A DNA stretch of 64,000 nucleotides, taken from contig NZ_JAQOWX010000005.1 of assembly GCF_028462495.1 (NCBI RefSeq), positions 1-64,000 on the forward strand, given 5' to 3'. Numbering within the stretch: position 1 is the stretch's first letter; each line of letters begins with the position of its first letter. The notes under the pieces were generated by a model. It ran no database searches. It saw only the letters and a list, made by a program, of their open reading frames with translations, and was not told the origin of the DNA. Position numbers and translations under genes: made by a program. Of this stretch, positions 56,916-64,000 are shown piece by piece. The DNA is from Roseateles_E sp005503085 (GTDB lineage: Bacteria > Pseudomonadota > Gammaproteobacteria > Burkholderiales > Burkholderiaceae_C).

Positions 56916-57671
56916 CTACTCGCCCTGGCTCAGCCGCGCGGCCAGGCGCTCGGCCACGGCCTCGGGCAGGCCGGAGCTGCGGATGCGGGCGGCGGCGGCC
57001 TCGACGTCATAGGGCACGCGCTGGAAGCTCAGCAGGCCGGTCTCGGTGTCGAAGCAGGCATAGCAGGCCTCGGGATTGCCATCGCGCGGCTGGCCGCAGG
57101 AGCCCGGGATGATCAGCCACTGGCGATGGCTCAGCAGCGGGATCTCGACGCCCGGCACCGGGCAGAAGTCGCCGGCCTTGCCGGTGCCCGACAGGTGGTA
57201 GAGCATGGGCTCGTGCATATGGCCGCAGAAAGTGTAGGCGCGGTCGGTGGCCTGCAGGCTGCGCATCGCCTCGGCACGGCCCTGGATGTATTCGAAGCCC
57301 TCGGGCGCGAAGGCATTGGCATGGACGAACAGGCAGTCGCCCCGGCTGGCCGTCATCGGCAGCTCGGCCAGGAAGCGCAGCTGCTCGGTGCTCAGCTGTT
57401 CGCGGGTCCAGGCGGCAGCGGCGCGGGCATCCTCGCGCATGGTCGGCAGCGCGCCATGGACGACCGCGCTGTCGTGGTTGCCCATCACCGCCGGCGCGCC
57501 CTGATCGACCAGTTCGCGCACCCGGTCCAGCACCCAGCCGGGGTCGCCGCCATAGCCGACATAGTCACCCAGAAAAGCGTGGCCGTCGCAGCCCTGGGCC
57601 TGGGCATGGGCCAGCACGGCCGTCAGGGCTTCTCGATTGGCATGCAGGTCGGTGATCAGCGCAAGTTTCAT
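56916..57671 (-). CDS. Calcineurin-like metallophosphoesterase (YfcE/PrpE-like)
   Basis: 251 aa. The di-metal motifs are complete: DLHAN near residue 8, GDYVGYG near 35, GNHDSAV near 60, with further histidines in FCGHMHEP. Relatives are phosphodiesterases or protein phosphatases. A substrate cannot be named. The gene precedes the kinase-USP fusion in the same direction with a four-base gap, so the two are almost certainly co-expressed. That makes a role in reversing or tuning the kinase plausible. Confidence 0.88.
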   Translation of the reverse strand: MKLALITDLHANREALTAVLAHAQAQGCDGHAFLGDYVGYGGDPGWVLDRVRELVDQGAPAVMGNHDSAVVHGALPTMREDARAAAAWTREQLSTEQLRFLAELPMTASRGDCLFVHANAFAPEGFEYIQGRAEAMRSLQATDRAYTFCGHMHEPMLYHLSGTGKAGDFCPVPGVEIPLLSHRQWLIIPGSCGQPRDGNPEACYACFDTETGLLSFQRVPYDVEAAAARIRSSGLPEAVAERLAARLSQGE

Positions 57672-57764
57672 GGGCGCATCATGCTACAGGGGGCTGACGG
57701 CAGGCTGAGCTATGCTGGCTGCTCTGCATCTGCCGCCGCGGATCACTCGTCAAAGGGTTGGGTG

Positions 57765-58580
57765 ATGATTGAGAGTCTTGGGCGCCTGCTGCGCCGGATC
57801 GTGTTGTGGCCCATGGCTTTGGGCCTGTCGACGCCTTCGCTGGCCGACTGCTCGCGCGCCATGCAGGTGCCGGCGGCACCGGTCGGCCTGAGCATGATCG
57901 TCTCGGACGAGGGCATCGGCGGGGTCTATCACGAGGTGCTGAGCGGTATCACCGGCTGCAGCTTCCTGTTTACTCCGGTGCCGCGGGCCCGACTGGAGGC
58001 CATGTTCGAGAATGGCCGTGCCGATCTGCTGATACCGGCGGCCCGCACGCCGCGCCGCGACGAGTTCGGATATTTTGTGCCGCTGATCTATGCACGCGCC
58101 ACGCTGATCTCGCTGAACGCGGAACGCGCGCCGGTGCGCAGCCTGCAGGAGCTGCGCGAGCGCAAGGAGCTGCGGGTCGCGCTGGTGCGCGGCTTCGATT
58201 ACGGCGAAGCCTACCAGGCCTTGATCAGGGATCTGCGTGCCCAGGGGCGGCTTTTTCTCGATGTAGACCCGGTCTCGGTGGGGCGCATGCTGCAGGCCGG
58301 TCTGGCCGACATCACCATCATGGCGCCGTCCATCCTGGTCGGGGCCTTGCTGGCCGATGCCCGCTTCAAGCCGCTGATCGAGCGGCTGCGCTACGAGCCG
58401 GTCGATGAGCTGCCCTGGGTCGACAGCGGTGCCTACATCTCCAAGACCTCGGTCAGCGAGCAGGACCGTGCGGTGCTGCGCGAGGCCCTGGAGAAGGCTT
58501 CGCGCAGCGGCATCGTCTGGAAGACCTTCCAGCGCTACTACCCGGTCGGCAGCCTGGCCGACAGCATCAAGCCGCGCTGA
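57765..58580 (+). CDS. Family 3-type periplasmic solute-binding protein
   Basis: 271 aa with an N-terminal signal peptide (about residues 1-28, SLADC). The fold resembles amino-acid-binding proteins of ABC transporters, but with no permease or ATPase nearby. Many such orphan proteins in Burkholderiales are annotated only as transporter substrate-binding domain proteins. Internal segments ARLEAMFENGRADLLIPAARTPRRDEFGYF fit the hinge region of the fold in broad outline. It is divergent from the metallophosphoesterase gene (93-base gap) and convergent with argF. Ligand unknown. GTG 57762 in frame is an alternative start. Confidence 0.75.
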   Translation: MIESLGRLLRRIVLWPMALGLSTPSLADCSRAMQVPAAPVGLSMIVSDEGIGGVYHEVLSGITGCSFLFTPVPRARLEAMFENGRADLLIPAARTPRRDEFGYFVPLIYARATLISLNAERAPVRSLQELRERKELRVALVRGFDYGEAYQALIRDLRAQGRLFLDVDPVSVGRMLQAGLADITIMAPSILVGALLADARFKPLIERLRYEPVDELPWVDSGAYISKTSVSEQDRAVLREALEKASRSGIVWKTFQRYYPVGSLADSIKPR

Positions 58581-58583
58581 GTC

Positions 58584-59546
58584 TCAGCCGATGCGGCCCA
58601 GCAGCAGGTACTCCATCAGGGCCTTCTGCACATGCATGCGGTTCTCGGCTTCTTCCCAGACCACCGACTGCGGACCGTCGATCACATCGGCCGCGACCTC
58701 CTCGCCGCGATGCGCCGGCAGGCAGTGCATGAAGAGCGCATCGGGCTTGGCGACGGCCATCATCTCGGCATCGACGCACCAGTCGGCAAAGGCGGCGCGG
58801 CGGGCCTCGTTCTCGGCCTCGTAACCCATGCTGGTCCAGACATCGGTGGTCACCAGATCGGCGCCGCGGCAGGCGTCCATCGGGTCCTTGAAGACCTTGT
58901 AGCAGTCGGTGTTCTTGATGCCGGCCACGACCGGGTCGACCTCGTAGCCGCCCGGCGTGCTGACATGGACCGTGAAGCCCAGGATCTCGGCCGCCTGCAG
59001 CCAAGTGTTGGCCATATTGTTGCCGTCGCCAACCCAGGCCACTACCCGGCCCTTCAGGCAGTCGACATCGACGACGCCGCGGTGGTTCATGCCGCGCGCT
59101 TCGATGAAGGTGAACAGATCGGCCAGGATCTGGCAGGGGTGGTACTCGTTGGTCAGGCCGTTGATGACCGGTACCCGCGAGTGGGCCGCGAAGCGCTCGA
59201 TCTTGGTCTGCTCGTAGGTGCGAATCATCACCAGATCGACCATGCGGCTGATCACGCGGGCGCTGTCCTCGATAGGCTCGGCCCGGCCCAGCTGGCTGTC
59301 GCCGGTGGTCAGGTGCACCACCGAGCCGCCCATCTGGTACATGCCGGCCTCGAAGCTGACCCGGGTACGGGTGCTGGCCTTCTCGAAGATCATCGCCAGC
59401 GTGCGGTCCTGCAGCGGCTGGTAGCGCTCGTAGTTCTTGAAGCGCCGCTTGATCAGTGCGGCGCGTTCGAACAGATAGACATACTCCTCGGCCCGGAAGT
59501 CCTTGAACTGCAGGTAGTGGCGCATCAAGCTCATCCCCGGCTTCAT
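58584..59546 (-). CDS. argF: Ornithine carbamoyltransferase
   Basis: 320 aa, the normal length. It joins carbamoyl phosphate and ornithine to make citrulline in arginine synthesis. The carbamoyl-phosphate motif STRT is at residues 58-61, HPCQ follows in the middle and the ornithine-site motif HCLPAHRG near residue 270. ATG 59546 overlaps the argD stop; ATG 59534 (MSLMRHYLQF) has a closer purine tract and is an alternative. Order argD-argF with the DUF3579 gene divergent is typical of Burkholderiales. Confidence 0.96.
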   Translation of the reverse strand: MKPGMSLMRHYLQFKDFRAEEYVYLFERAALIKRRFKNYERYQPLQDRTLAMIFEKASTRTRVSFEAGMYQMGGSVVHLTTGDSQLGRAEPIEDSARVISRMVDLVMIRTYEQTKIERFAAHSRVPVINGLTNEYHPCQILADLFTFIEARGMNHRGVVDVDCLKGRVVAWVGDGNNMANTWLQAAEILGFTVHVSTPGGYEVDPVVAGIKNTDCYKVFKDPMDACRGADLVTTDVWTSMGYEAENEARRAAFADWCVDAEMMAVAKPDALFMHCLPAHRGEEVAADVIDGPQSVVWEEAENRMHVQKALMEYLLLGRIG

Positions 59547-60745
59547 GGCTGGGCCAGGAAAGCTTTGATCAGCGGGCAGAGCAGGGCGACGATCTGCGCC
59601 GCCTCGGCCTCGCTGAGGATCAGCGCCGGCACCAGGCGCACCACCTTGTCGGCGGTCACGCTGATCAGCAGGCCGGCTTCGAGGGCCTGGCCCAGCAGCA
59701 CGCCGCAGGGGCGCGACAGCTCGATGCCCAGCATCAGGCCCTGGCCGCGGATCTCGACCACGCCGGCCACGCCGGCCAGTTCGCGCTCCAGCCCGGCCTT
59801 CAGCGCCGCGCCGACGGTGGCCGCATTGGCCAGCAGGCCTTCCTCTTCCATGATGCGCAGGGTCTCGACCCCGGCGCGCATGGCCAGCGGATTGCCGCCG
59901 AAGGTCGTGCCGTGATTGCCCGGTTGCAGCACCTTGGCCGCACGTGGCCCGCAGACCACGGCGCCGATCGGCACGCCCGAGCCCAGACCCTTGGCCAGCG
60001 GCATCACATCCGGCTGGATGCCGGCCCATTGGTGGGCAAACCACTTGCCGGTGCGGCCGATGCCGCATTGCACCTCGTCCAGCATCAAGAGGATGTCGTG
60101 CTGGTCGCAGAGCTTGCGCAGCGCCTGCAGGAACTCGATGCGGGCGGGATTGATGCCGCCTTCGCCCTGGATGGTTTCCAGGAAGATCGCGGTGACGTTG
60201 GGGTGCGCCTGCAGCGCGGCTTCCAGCGCCGGGATATTGTTCAGCGGCACCCGCACAAAACCCTCGACCAGCGGGCCGAAGCCGGCCTGCACCTTGGGGT
60301 TGGCGGTGGCGGACAGCGTCGCGATTGAGCGGCCGTGGAAAGCACCTTCGAAGACGATGCATTCCGGGCGGCTGTTGCCGCGGTCATGGCCGAACTTGCG
60401 GGCGATCTTCAGCGCCGCCTCATTGGCTTCCAGGCCGCTGTTGCAGAAGAAGGCATTGCTCAGGCCCGACAGCTCGCAGAGCTTGGCGGCCAGCTGTTCC
60501 TGCAGCGGCACATGGTAGTAGTTGCTGGTGTGGATCAGCTTGGCAACTTGCTCCTGCAGCGCCGGCACCAGTTTCGGATGAGCATGACCCAGGGTGTTGA
60601 CCGCGATGCCGCCCAGCCCGTCCAGATATCGTCGGCCGTTGACGTCCCAGACCCAGCAGCCCTGGCCGTGCGACAGCGCAACGGGCAGGCGGCCATAGGT
60701 TTGCATGACATGCGGCTCGGACGGTACGGCAGGCACAGCGTTCAT
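59543..60745 (-). CDS. argD: Acetylornithine aminotransferase
   Basis: 400 aa class III PLP aminotransferase. It converts N-acetylglutamate semialdehyde to N-acetylornithine in arginine synthesis, and many homologues also act on succinyldiaminopimelate. The PLP lysine is in MPLAKGLGSG, and LDEVQCGIGRTG is the usual preceding segment. The N-terminus YGRLPVALSHGQGCWVWD is characteristic. GGAGAG lies just upstream of ATG 60745. It is translationally coupled to argF, which follows. Confidence 0.95.
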   Translation of the reverse strand: MNAVPAVPSEPHVMQTYGRLPVALSHGQGCWVWDVNGRRYLDGLGGIAVNTLGHAHPKLVPALQEQVAKLIHTSNYYHVPLQEQLAAKLCELSGLSNAFFCNSGLEANEAALKIARKFGHDRGNSRPECIVFEGAFHGRSIATLSATANPKVQAGFGPLVEGFVRVPLNNIPALEAALQAHPNVTAIFLETIQGEGGINPARIEFLQALRKLCDQHDILLMLDEVQCGIGRTGKWFAHQWAGIQPDVMPLAKGLGSGVPIGAVVCGPRAAKVLQPGNHGTTFGGNPLAMRAGVETLRIMEEEGLLANAATVGAALKAGLERELAGVAGVVEIRGQGLMLGIELSRPCGVLLGQALEAGLLISVTADKVVRLVPALILSEAEAAQIVALLCPLIKAFLAQP

Positions 60746-61001
60746 CAACTCTCCGGATCGGTGGTGGGTGTTGGGAAAGGCAGGGGCGGTCTGGCCGCCC
60801 CTGTGCACAATTCTAAGGGGGCTGTTTCGCGCAGCCATCGCTTTGTGCGCAGAACTGCCGCCCTTGGTGCGGCCTGCAAGCCCCCGTCTTGCTGCGGCGC
60901 AACACATCCGAGGCACAATAGCGCTCTTGCCGCGAGTCGCGGCAGACCGGGCCGCCGCAGCCATCTCCTCGGTGCCTGGGTTTGAACCCCTTGTCAGACG
61001 C

Positions 61002-61331
61002 ATGAGCCAGTCCCCCAAACCGCGCGAAGTCTTTATTCAGGGCCTGACTCTGGACGGACGCACGTTTCGCCCCAGCGACTGGGCCGAGCGGCTGGCCGGC
61101 GCCATGTCCTGCTTTCGGCCCGGCGGCTCGCGCGGCGGCCCGGGTGCCCACATCGGCTACTCGCCTTACTGTGTGCCGCGCGTGATCAACGGCATCAAAT
61201 GCGTGATCGTCAATGAAGAGCTGAAGGCGCTGGAGCCTATGGCCTGGGATTTTGTGATGAACTTCGCGCGTGATAACCAGTTGCAAGTGGCTGAGGCCTG
61301 CCTGCTGCCCGACAAGCCACCGGCCGGCTGA
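61002..61331 (+). CDS. DUF3579 family protein
   Basis: 109 aa soluble protein. The opening PREVFIQGLTLDGRTFRPSDWAERL is recognisable as DUF3579, a family almost confined to betaproteobacteria and usually found divergent from argD, as here (256-base gap). The function is unknown; the neighbourhood suggests a link with arginine synthesis. No nucleotide- or metal-binding motif is visible. The open frame extends far upstream, but ATG 61002 gives the conserved N-terminus. Confidence 0.87.
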   Translation: MSQSPKPREVFIQGLTLDGRTFRPSDWAERLAGAMSCFRPGGSRGGPGAHIGYSPYCVPRVINGIKCVIVNEELKALEPMAWDFVMNFARDNQLQVAEACLLPDKPPAG

Positions 61332-61341
61332 GCAACGCGGC

Positions 61342-61458
61342 CTATCGCTGGCGCAAGTGCCGAGAACGCCACAGGGCCAGCAACTCAATCAAACCCCATA
61401 AACAGGCACTGGCCAGTGCAAGCGCGGGACGAAGCTTCAGAGAGTGGCTGGGTGTCAT
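61342..61458 (-). CDS. Possible 38-residue small hydrophobic protein
   Basis: A short open frame in the 267-base gap (61332-61598) between the DUF3579 gene and the peptidase-like gene. It encodes a basic N-terminus, one hydrophobic stretch (LALASACLWGLIELLALW) and a basic tail (RSRHLRQR), like a single-pass membrane peptide. No ribosome-binding site is evident, so it may be chance. Nothing else was seen in this gap. Confidence 0.35.
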   Translation of the reverse strand: MTPSHSLKLRPALALASACLWGLIELLALWRSRHLRQR

Positions 61459-61598
61459 CGCAACAGGGGACGGGTTTTCGTGCTGTTCACGCTACGCACA
61501 CTTGATGTCTATCGTGTGACGGGATGTAATCGTGCTGGGTATATCGAGGCCGCAACTGCGGCGTCTATGCTTCAGGTCCTCACCAATTGGAAGCCCGG

Positions 61599-62645
61599 GT
61601 GTCCAGCACACAGGCCGTAGAGCCGTCCCCCTTGATCGAATTGCTGGAAATGGAACGCCTTGTCGAGCAGGGCGCGCCTTATCTGCAGCAGCGCCAGCTT
61701 TGCGATGTCGAAGTGGCGGGCCGACGGCTTCCTGTGCTGGCTTTTTGCCTCGGCAACCCCGATCCGGATGTGCCGGCCATCGGCATTTTTGGCGGCGTGC
61801 ATGGCTTGGAGCGCATCGGTGCCGAGGTCGTGATGGCTTATCTGGGCAGCCTGGTCGCACGCTTGCGCTGGGATTCGACCCTGCATCGCCAGCTTGAGTC
61901 GCTGCGCATGGTGTTCATGCCCATGGTCAATCCCGGCGGCGTCTGGCGCGGCACGCGGGCCAACCCCCAAGGTGTCGATCTGATGCGCAATGCGCCGGTC
62001 GAGGCCAGCGGCGGCGCGCCTTTCATGCTGGGTGGCCAGCGCATCAGTGCCAATCTGCCCTGGTATCGGGGCGCGGCCGGCGCGCCGATGCAGCTCGAGA
62101 GCGAGGCCTTGTGCGCGCTGGTGCGGCAGGAGTTGCTGAGCCACCGCTTCGCGATCAGCGTTGACTGCCATTCGGGCTTCGGCCTGAGCGACCGTATCTG
62201 GTTTCCCTTTGCCCATACCGCCGTGCCGATCGAGCATCTGCCCGAGATCCATGCCTTGGCCGAGATCCTGGATCAGACCCATGTTCAGCACCGTTATGTA
62301 TTCGAGCCGCAGAGCCGGCAGTACCTGACCCATGGCGATCTCTGGGACCATCTGTATCTGCAGGCCTGCGAGCGGCCCGAGTGCATGCTGCTGCCGCTGA
62401 CTCTGGAGATGGGCTCCTGGCTGTGGGTCAAGAAGAATCCGCGCCAGATGTTCTCGCGCCAAGGCATGTTCAACCCGCTGATCGGCCATCGCCAGCAGCG
62501 GGTGCTGCGCCGGCATATGAGCTGGCTGGATTTCGTGTCGCGGGCCGCCAGCGGTGCCGAGCGCTGGCTGCCCCGGCCCGAGCAGCGCGCCGAGCAGCGC
62601 GAGCGTGCGTTGACGCGCTGGTACCGGCGCGGGAGGGTGTCATGA
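61599..62645 (+). CDS. M14-type metallocarboxypeptidase-like protein (DUF2817-like)
   Basis: 348 aa. The zinc motif HGLE (His68, Glu71) in FGGVHGLERIGAE and the later SVDCHSGFG provide the three zinc ligands of M14 peptidases, with NPGG(V/T) in between. No signal peptide is seen, so it is cytoplasmic. Members may trim peptidoglycan peptides or other gamma-linked amides. GTG 61599 is chosen because GGAAG lies five bases upstream; TTG 61587 is an alternative. It overlaps the following hydrolase gene by four bases, implying a two-gene operon. Confidence 0.78.
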   Translation: MSSTQAVEPSPLIELLEMERLVEQGAPYLQQRQLCDVEVAGRRLPVLAFCLGNPDPDVPAIGIFGGVHGLERIGAEVVMAYLGSLVARLRWDSTLHRQLESLRMVFMPMVNPGGVWRGTRANPQGVDLMRNAPVEASGGAPFMLGGQRISANLPWYRGAAGAPMQLESEALCALVRQELLSHRFAISVDCHSGFGLSDRIWFPFAHTAVPIEHLPEIHALAEILDQTHVQHRYVFEPQSRQYLTHGDLWDHLYLQACERPECMLLPLTLEMGSWLWVKKNPRQMFSRQGMFNPLIGHRQQRVLRRHMSWLDFVSRAASGAERWLPRPEQRAEQRERALTRWYRRGRVS

Positions 62646-63448
62646 GCGAGCCTGTGACCTGGGTGCTGCTGCGTGGACTGACCCGCGAGGCCGGCCATTG
62701 GGGCACCTTCCCGGCGGTGTTCACCCAGGAAATCACCGCCCAGCAACCGGGCGCCCGGGTCATGACCCTGGACCTGCCCGGCAACGGTGCGCTGTACCGC
62801 GAGGCCAGCCCCAGCCGTGTGCCGGATATGGTGGAGGCCTGTCGGGCCGAGCTGGCGCGTCGCGGGCAGACCGGGCCGGTGCATCTCCTGGCCATGTCGC
62901 TGGGCGCGATGGTGGCATGCGACTGGGCCTCGCGCTATCCGGACGAGGTCGGCGGCACGGTGCTGATCAACACCAGCCTGCGTCCCTACAGCCCCTTCTT
63001 CCATCGCCTGCGTCCGGCCAATTACTGGAAGCTGCTGGCCCTGGGCCTGCTGCGGCTGGGGGTGCGCTGGCGCGAGGCGAGGGTGCTGAAAATGACCTCG
63101 CGCATGGTGACCGAGCCCCAGCCGGTGCTGGAGTCCTGGGTGGCGCTGCAGCGCCAGCATCCGGTAGGGATGCGCAATGGCGTGCGCCAGTTGCTGGCGG
63201 CGATGCGCTATCGCGCCAGCCGTGGCCGGCCGCATGCGCCGATGCTGCTGCTGTGCAGCCAGGCGGACACCCTGGTCGACTGGCGCTGCTCGCAGTCCCT
63301 CAGCCGTGCCTGGGGGGTGCCGCTGCGTCTGCATACCCAGGCCGGCCATGATCTGCCGCTCGATGACCCGCCCTGGGTGGCGCGTGCGGTGTCGGACTGG
63401 CTGCGCGCGCGGCAGATGCATGCGAGCGCAGGTCTGGGCCGGACATGA
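62642..63448 (+). CDS. Alpha/beta-hydrolase
   Basis: 268 aa alpha/beta-hydrolase fold. The nucleophile elbow is LAMSLGAM (Ser in an A-x-S-x-G form), and the C-terminal histidine is in AGHDLPLDDPPW. An early segment, LLRGLTREAGHWGTF, holds the oxyanion-hole region. The substrate is unknown; esters or lactones are typical. It is translationally coupled to the peptidase-like gene upstream (ATGA overlap). Its final codons and stop lie within a 29-base tandem repeat shared with the downstream terminator. Confidence 0.83.
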   Translation: MSEPVTWVLLRGLTREAGHWGTFPAVFTQEITAQQPGARVMTLDLPGNGALYREASPSRVPDMVEACRAELARRGQTGPVHLLAMSLGAMVACDWASRYPDEVGGTVLINTSLRPYSPFFHRLRPANYWKLLALGLLRLGVRWREARVLKMTSRMVTEPQPVLESWVALQRQHPVGMRNGVRQLLAAMRYRASRGRPHAPMLLLCSQADTLVDWRCSQSLSRAWGVPLRLHTQAGHDLPLDDPPWVARAVSDWLRARQMHASAGLGRT

Positions 63449-63495
63449 AAAAGCCCGCTGAAGCGAGCCGGACATGAAAAAGCCCGCCGAAGCGG
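63438..63495. repeat. 29-bp tandem duplication at the end of the hydrolase gene
   Basis: Two adjacent 29-base units (63438-63466 and 63467-63495) differ at only two positions. Each contains GCCGGACATGAAAAAGCCCG, so the hydrolase's final codons and stop are duplicated. The second copy forms the perfect terminator stem; the first copy's stem is broken by one base change. Confidence 0.85.
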
Positions 63496-63501
63496 GCTTT
63501 T
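63482..63501. terminator. Bidirectional terminator between the hydrolase gene and rpsT
   Basis: GCCCGC (63482-63487) pairs with GCGGGC (63492-63497) around CGAA. It is flanked by A's on the left and TTTT on the right, so it can stop both the rightward hydrolase transcript and the leftward rpsT transcript. Confidence 0.85.
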
Positions 63502-63522
63502 GCTTTGCACCAGATCTGGTTT

Positions 63523-63819
63523 TCAGGCGGCCAGCGCCTTGATCTTGGCGGACAGGCGGCTCTTGTGGCGAGCTGCCTTGTTCTTGTGGAAGATGCCCTT
63601 GTCGGCGACCGAGTCGATCACGTTCTGGGCGGTCTTGAAGAGCTCAGCGGCCTTGGTCTTGTCGCCAGCGATCACAGCCTTTTGCACGTTCTTGATGACC
63701 GTGCGGAATTTGGAGCGCAGCGCCGTGTTGGCGGCGTTCAGCTTCACGTCCTGACGAGCGCGCTTGCGGCCCGATGCCAGACGGACGGTTTTCTTTTTGG
63801 CTTTGGAAGAGCTTGCCAT
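63523..63819 (-). CDS. rpsT: 30S ribosomal protein S20
   Basis: 98 aa, very basic, with the S20 pattern: an N-terminal Lys-rich stretch (SSSKAKKKTVRLASG), a central helix with FRTVIKNVQKAV, and FHKNKAARHKSRLSAKI near the end. It binds 16S rRNA during small-subunit assembly. It is a single gene divergent from murJ, a conserved arrangement in Burkholderiales, and ends in the shared hairpin terminator. Confidence 0.96.
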   Translation of the reverse strand: MASSSKAKKKTVRLASGRKRARQDVKLNAANTALRSKFRTVIKNVQKAVIAGDKTKAAELFKTAQNVIDSVADKGIFHKNKAARHKSRLSAKIKALAA

Positions 63820-63971
63820 GTTGTGTATCTACCCAGATGGTGCAAAGACCGCGAGTGTAGCACTTTTGTGAAAGCTGTGGCAAAGACTCTGTGCCGATAT
63901 CGAGGCGGGTGCTGCAGCGCAGCGCGGATAATGCGCCGGCTTCGGCCCCTCCACACGCTCTGTAACCCTTC

Positions 63972-64000
63972 ATGAATCTGCTGCGCGCTGCTTCCACGAT
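63972..64000 (+). CDS. murJ: Start of lipid II flippase MurJ (cut by window edge)
   Basis: Only nine codons are visible: MNLLRAAST then the window ends. That start and the position divergent from rpsT match murJ (mviN) in related genomes. The assignment rests mainly on neighbourhood. Confidence 0.6.

Overview
The window reads as a high-GC chromosomal segment of a betaproteobacterium in the order Burkholderiales. The glycan-utilisation content and the Caulobacter/Xanthomonas-type TonB-dependent receptor suggest a Roseateles/Paucibacter/Mitsuaria-like lineage. The placement rests on a bifunctional glucokinase-HexR protein, a Bug-family binding protein, the DUF3579-argD-argF neighbourhood and the rpsT-murJ neighbourhood. 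The species is inferred, not shown. No rRNA, tRNA or CRISPR array was seen.

Layout. 1-4333: the 3' part of a 2-aminoethylphosphonate (AEP) uptake and catabolism operon (ABC ATPase, fused two-domain permease, FAD amine oxidoreductase, phosphonoacetaldehyde hydrolase). 4354-26090: a carbohydrate block made of the glucokinase-HexR fusion, a divergent second glucokinase, a TonB-dependent receptor, a RmlD-like reductase, a sterol-desaturase-like membrane protein, the leftward malK-malE-malF-malG operon and the rightward glgP-glgB-glgX-malQ operon. 26091-27409: a boundary region of lower GC with an HNH-like orphan gene and a broken IS110 transposase. 27410-33095: an SulP transporter carrying STAS and cyclic-nucleotide-binding domains, preceded in the same direction by a class III cyclase/AAA/TPR protein. 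33214-40553: a TetR-controlled RND efflux operon and a short-chain dehydrogenase. 40694-47520: a divergent catabolic cluster of unknown substrate built around a GntR/FadR-type regulator. 47456-53823: a second starch block with two exported GH13 enzymes divergent from an exported pullulanase. 53942-64000: housekeeping and signalling genes, including a kinase-universal stress fusion, argF, argD, DUF3579, rpsT and the first codons of murJ.

How it fits together. Starch and maltodextrins would be trimmed by the exported pullulanase and GH13 enzymes and taken up through a TonB receptor and MalEFGK. They would then be processed by MalQ, GlgP, GlgX and GlgB, and free glucose phosphorylated by the two glucokinases. 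Near-palindromes of the form TGTAGYTNARYTACA lie in four control regions of exactly these genes: glk-hexR/glk, the TonB receptor, malK/glgP and amylase/pullulanase. They resemble the published HexR operator, and the only RpiR-type regulator here is the HexR half of the fusion. The main hypothesis is therefore a HexR-controlled starch-to-glucose-6-phosphate regulon, physically split by the 26-47.5 kb block. Other items worth attention are the cyclase/cNMP-transporter pair with altered purine-specificity residues, the twin TTTGCATGCAAA operators of the GntR cluster, and the FAD enzyme beside phnX with no aminotransferase between them.
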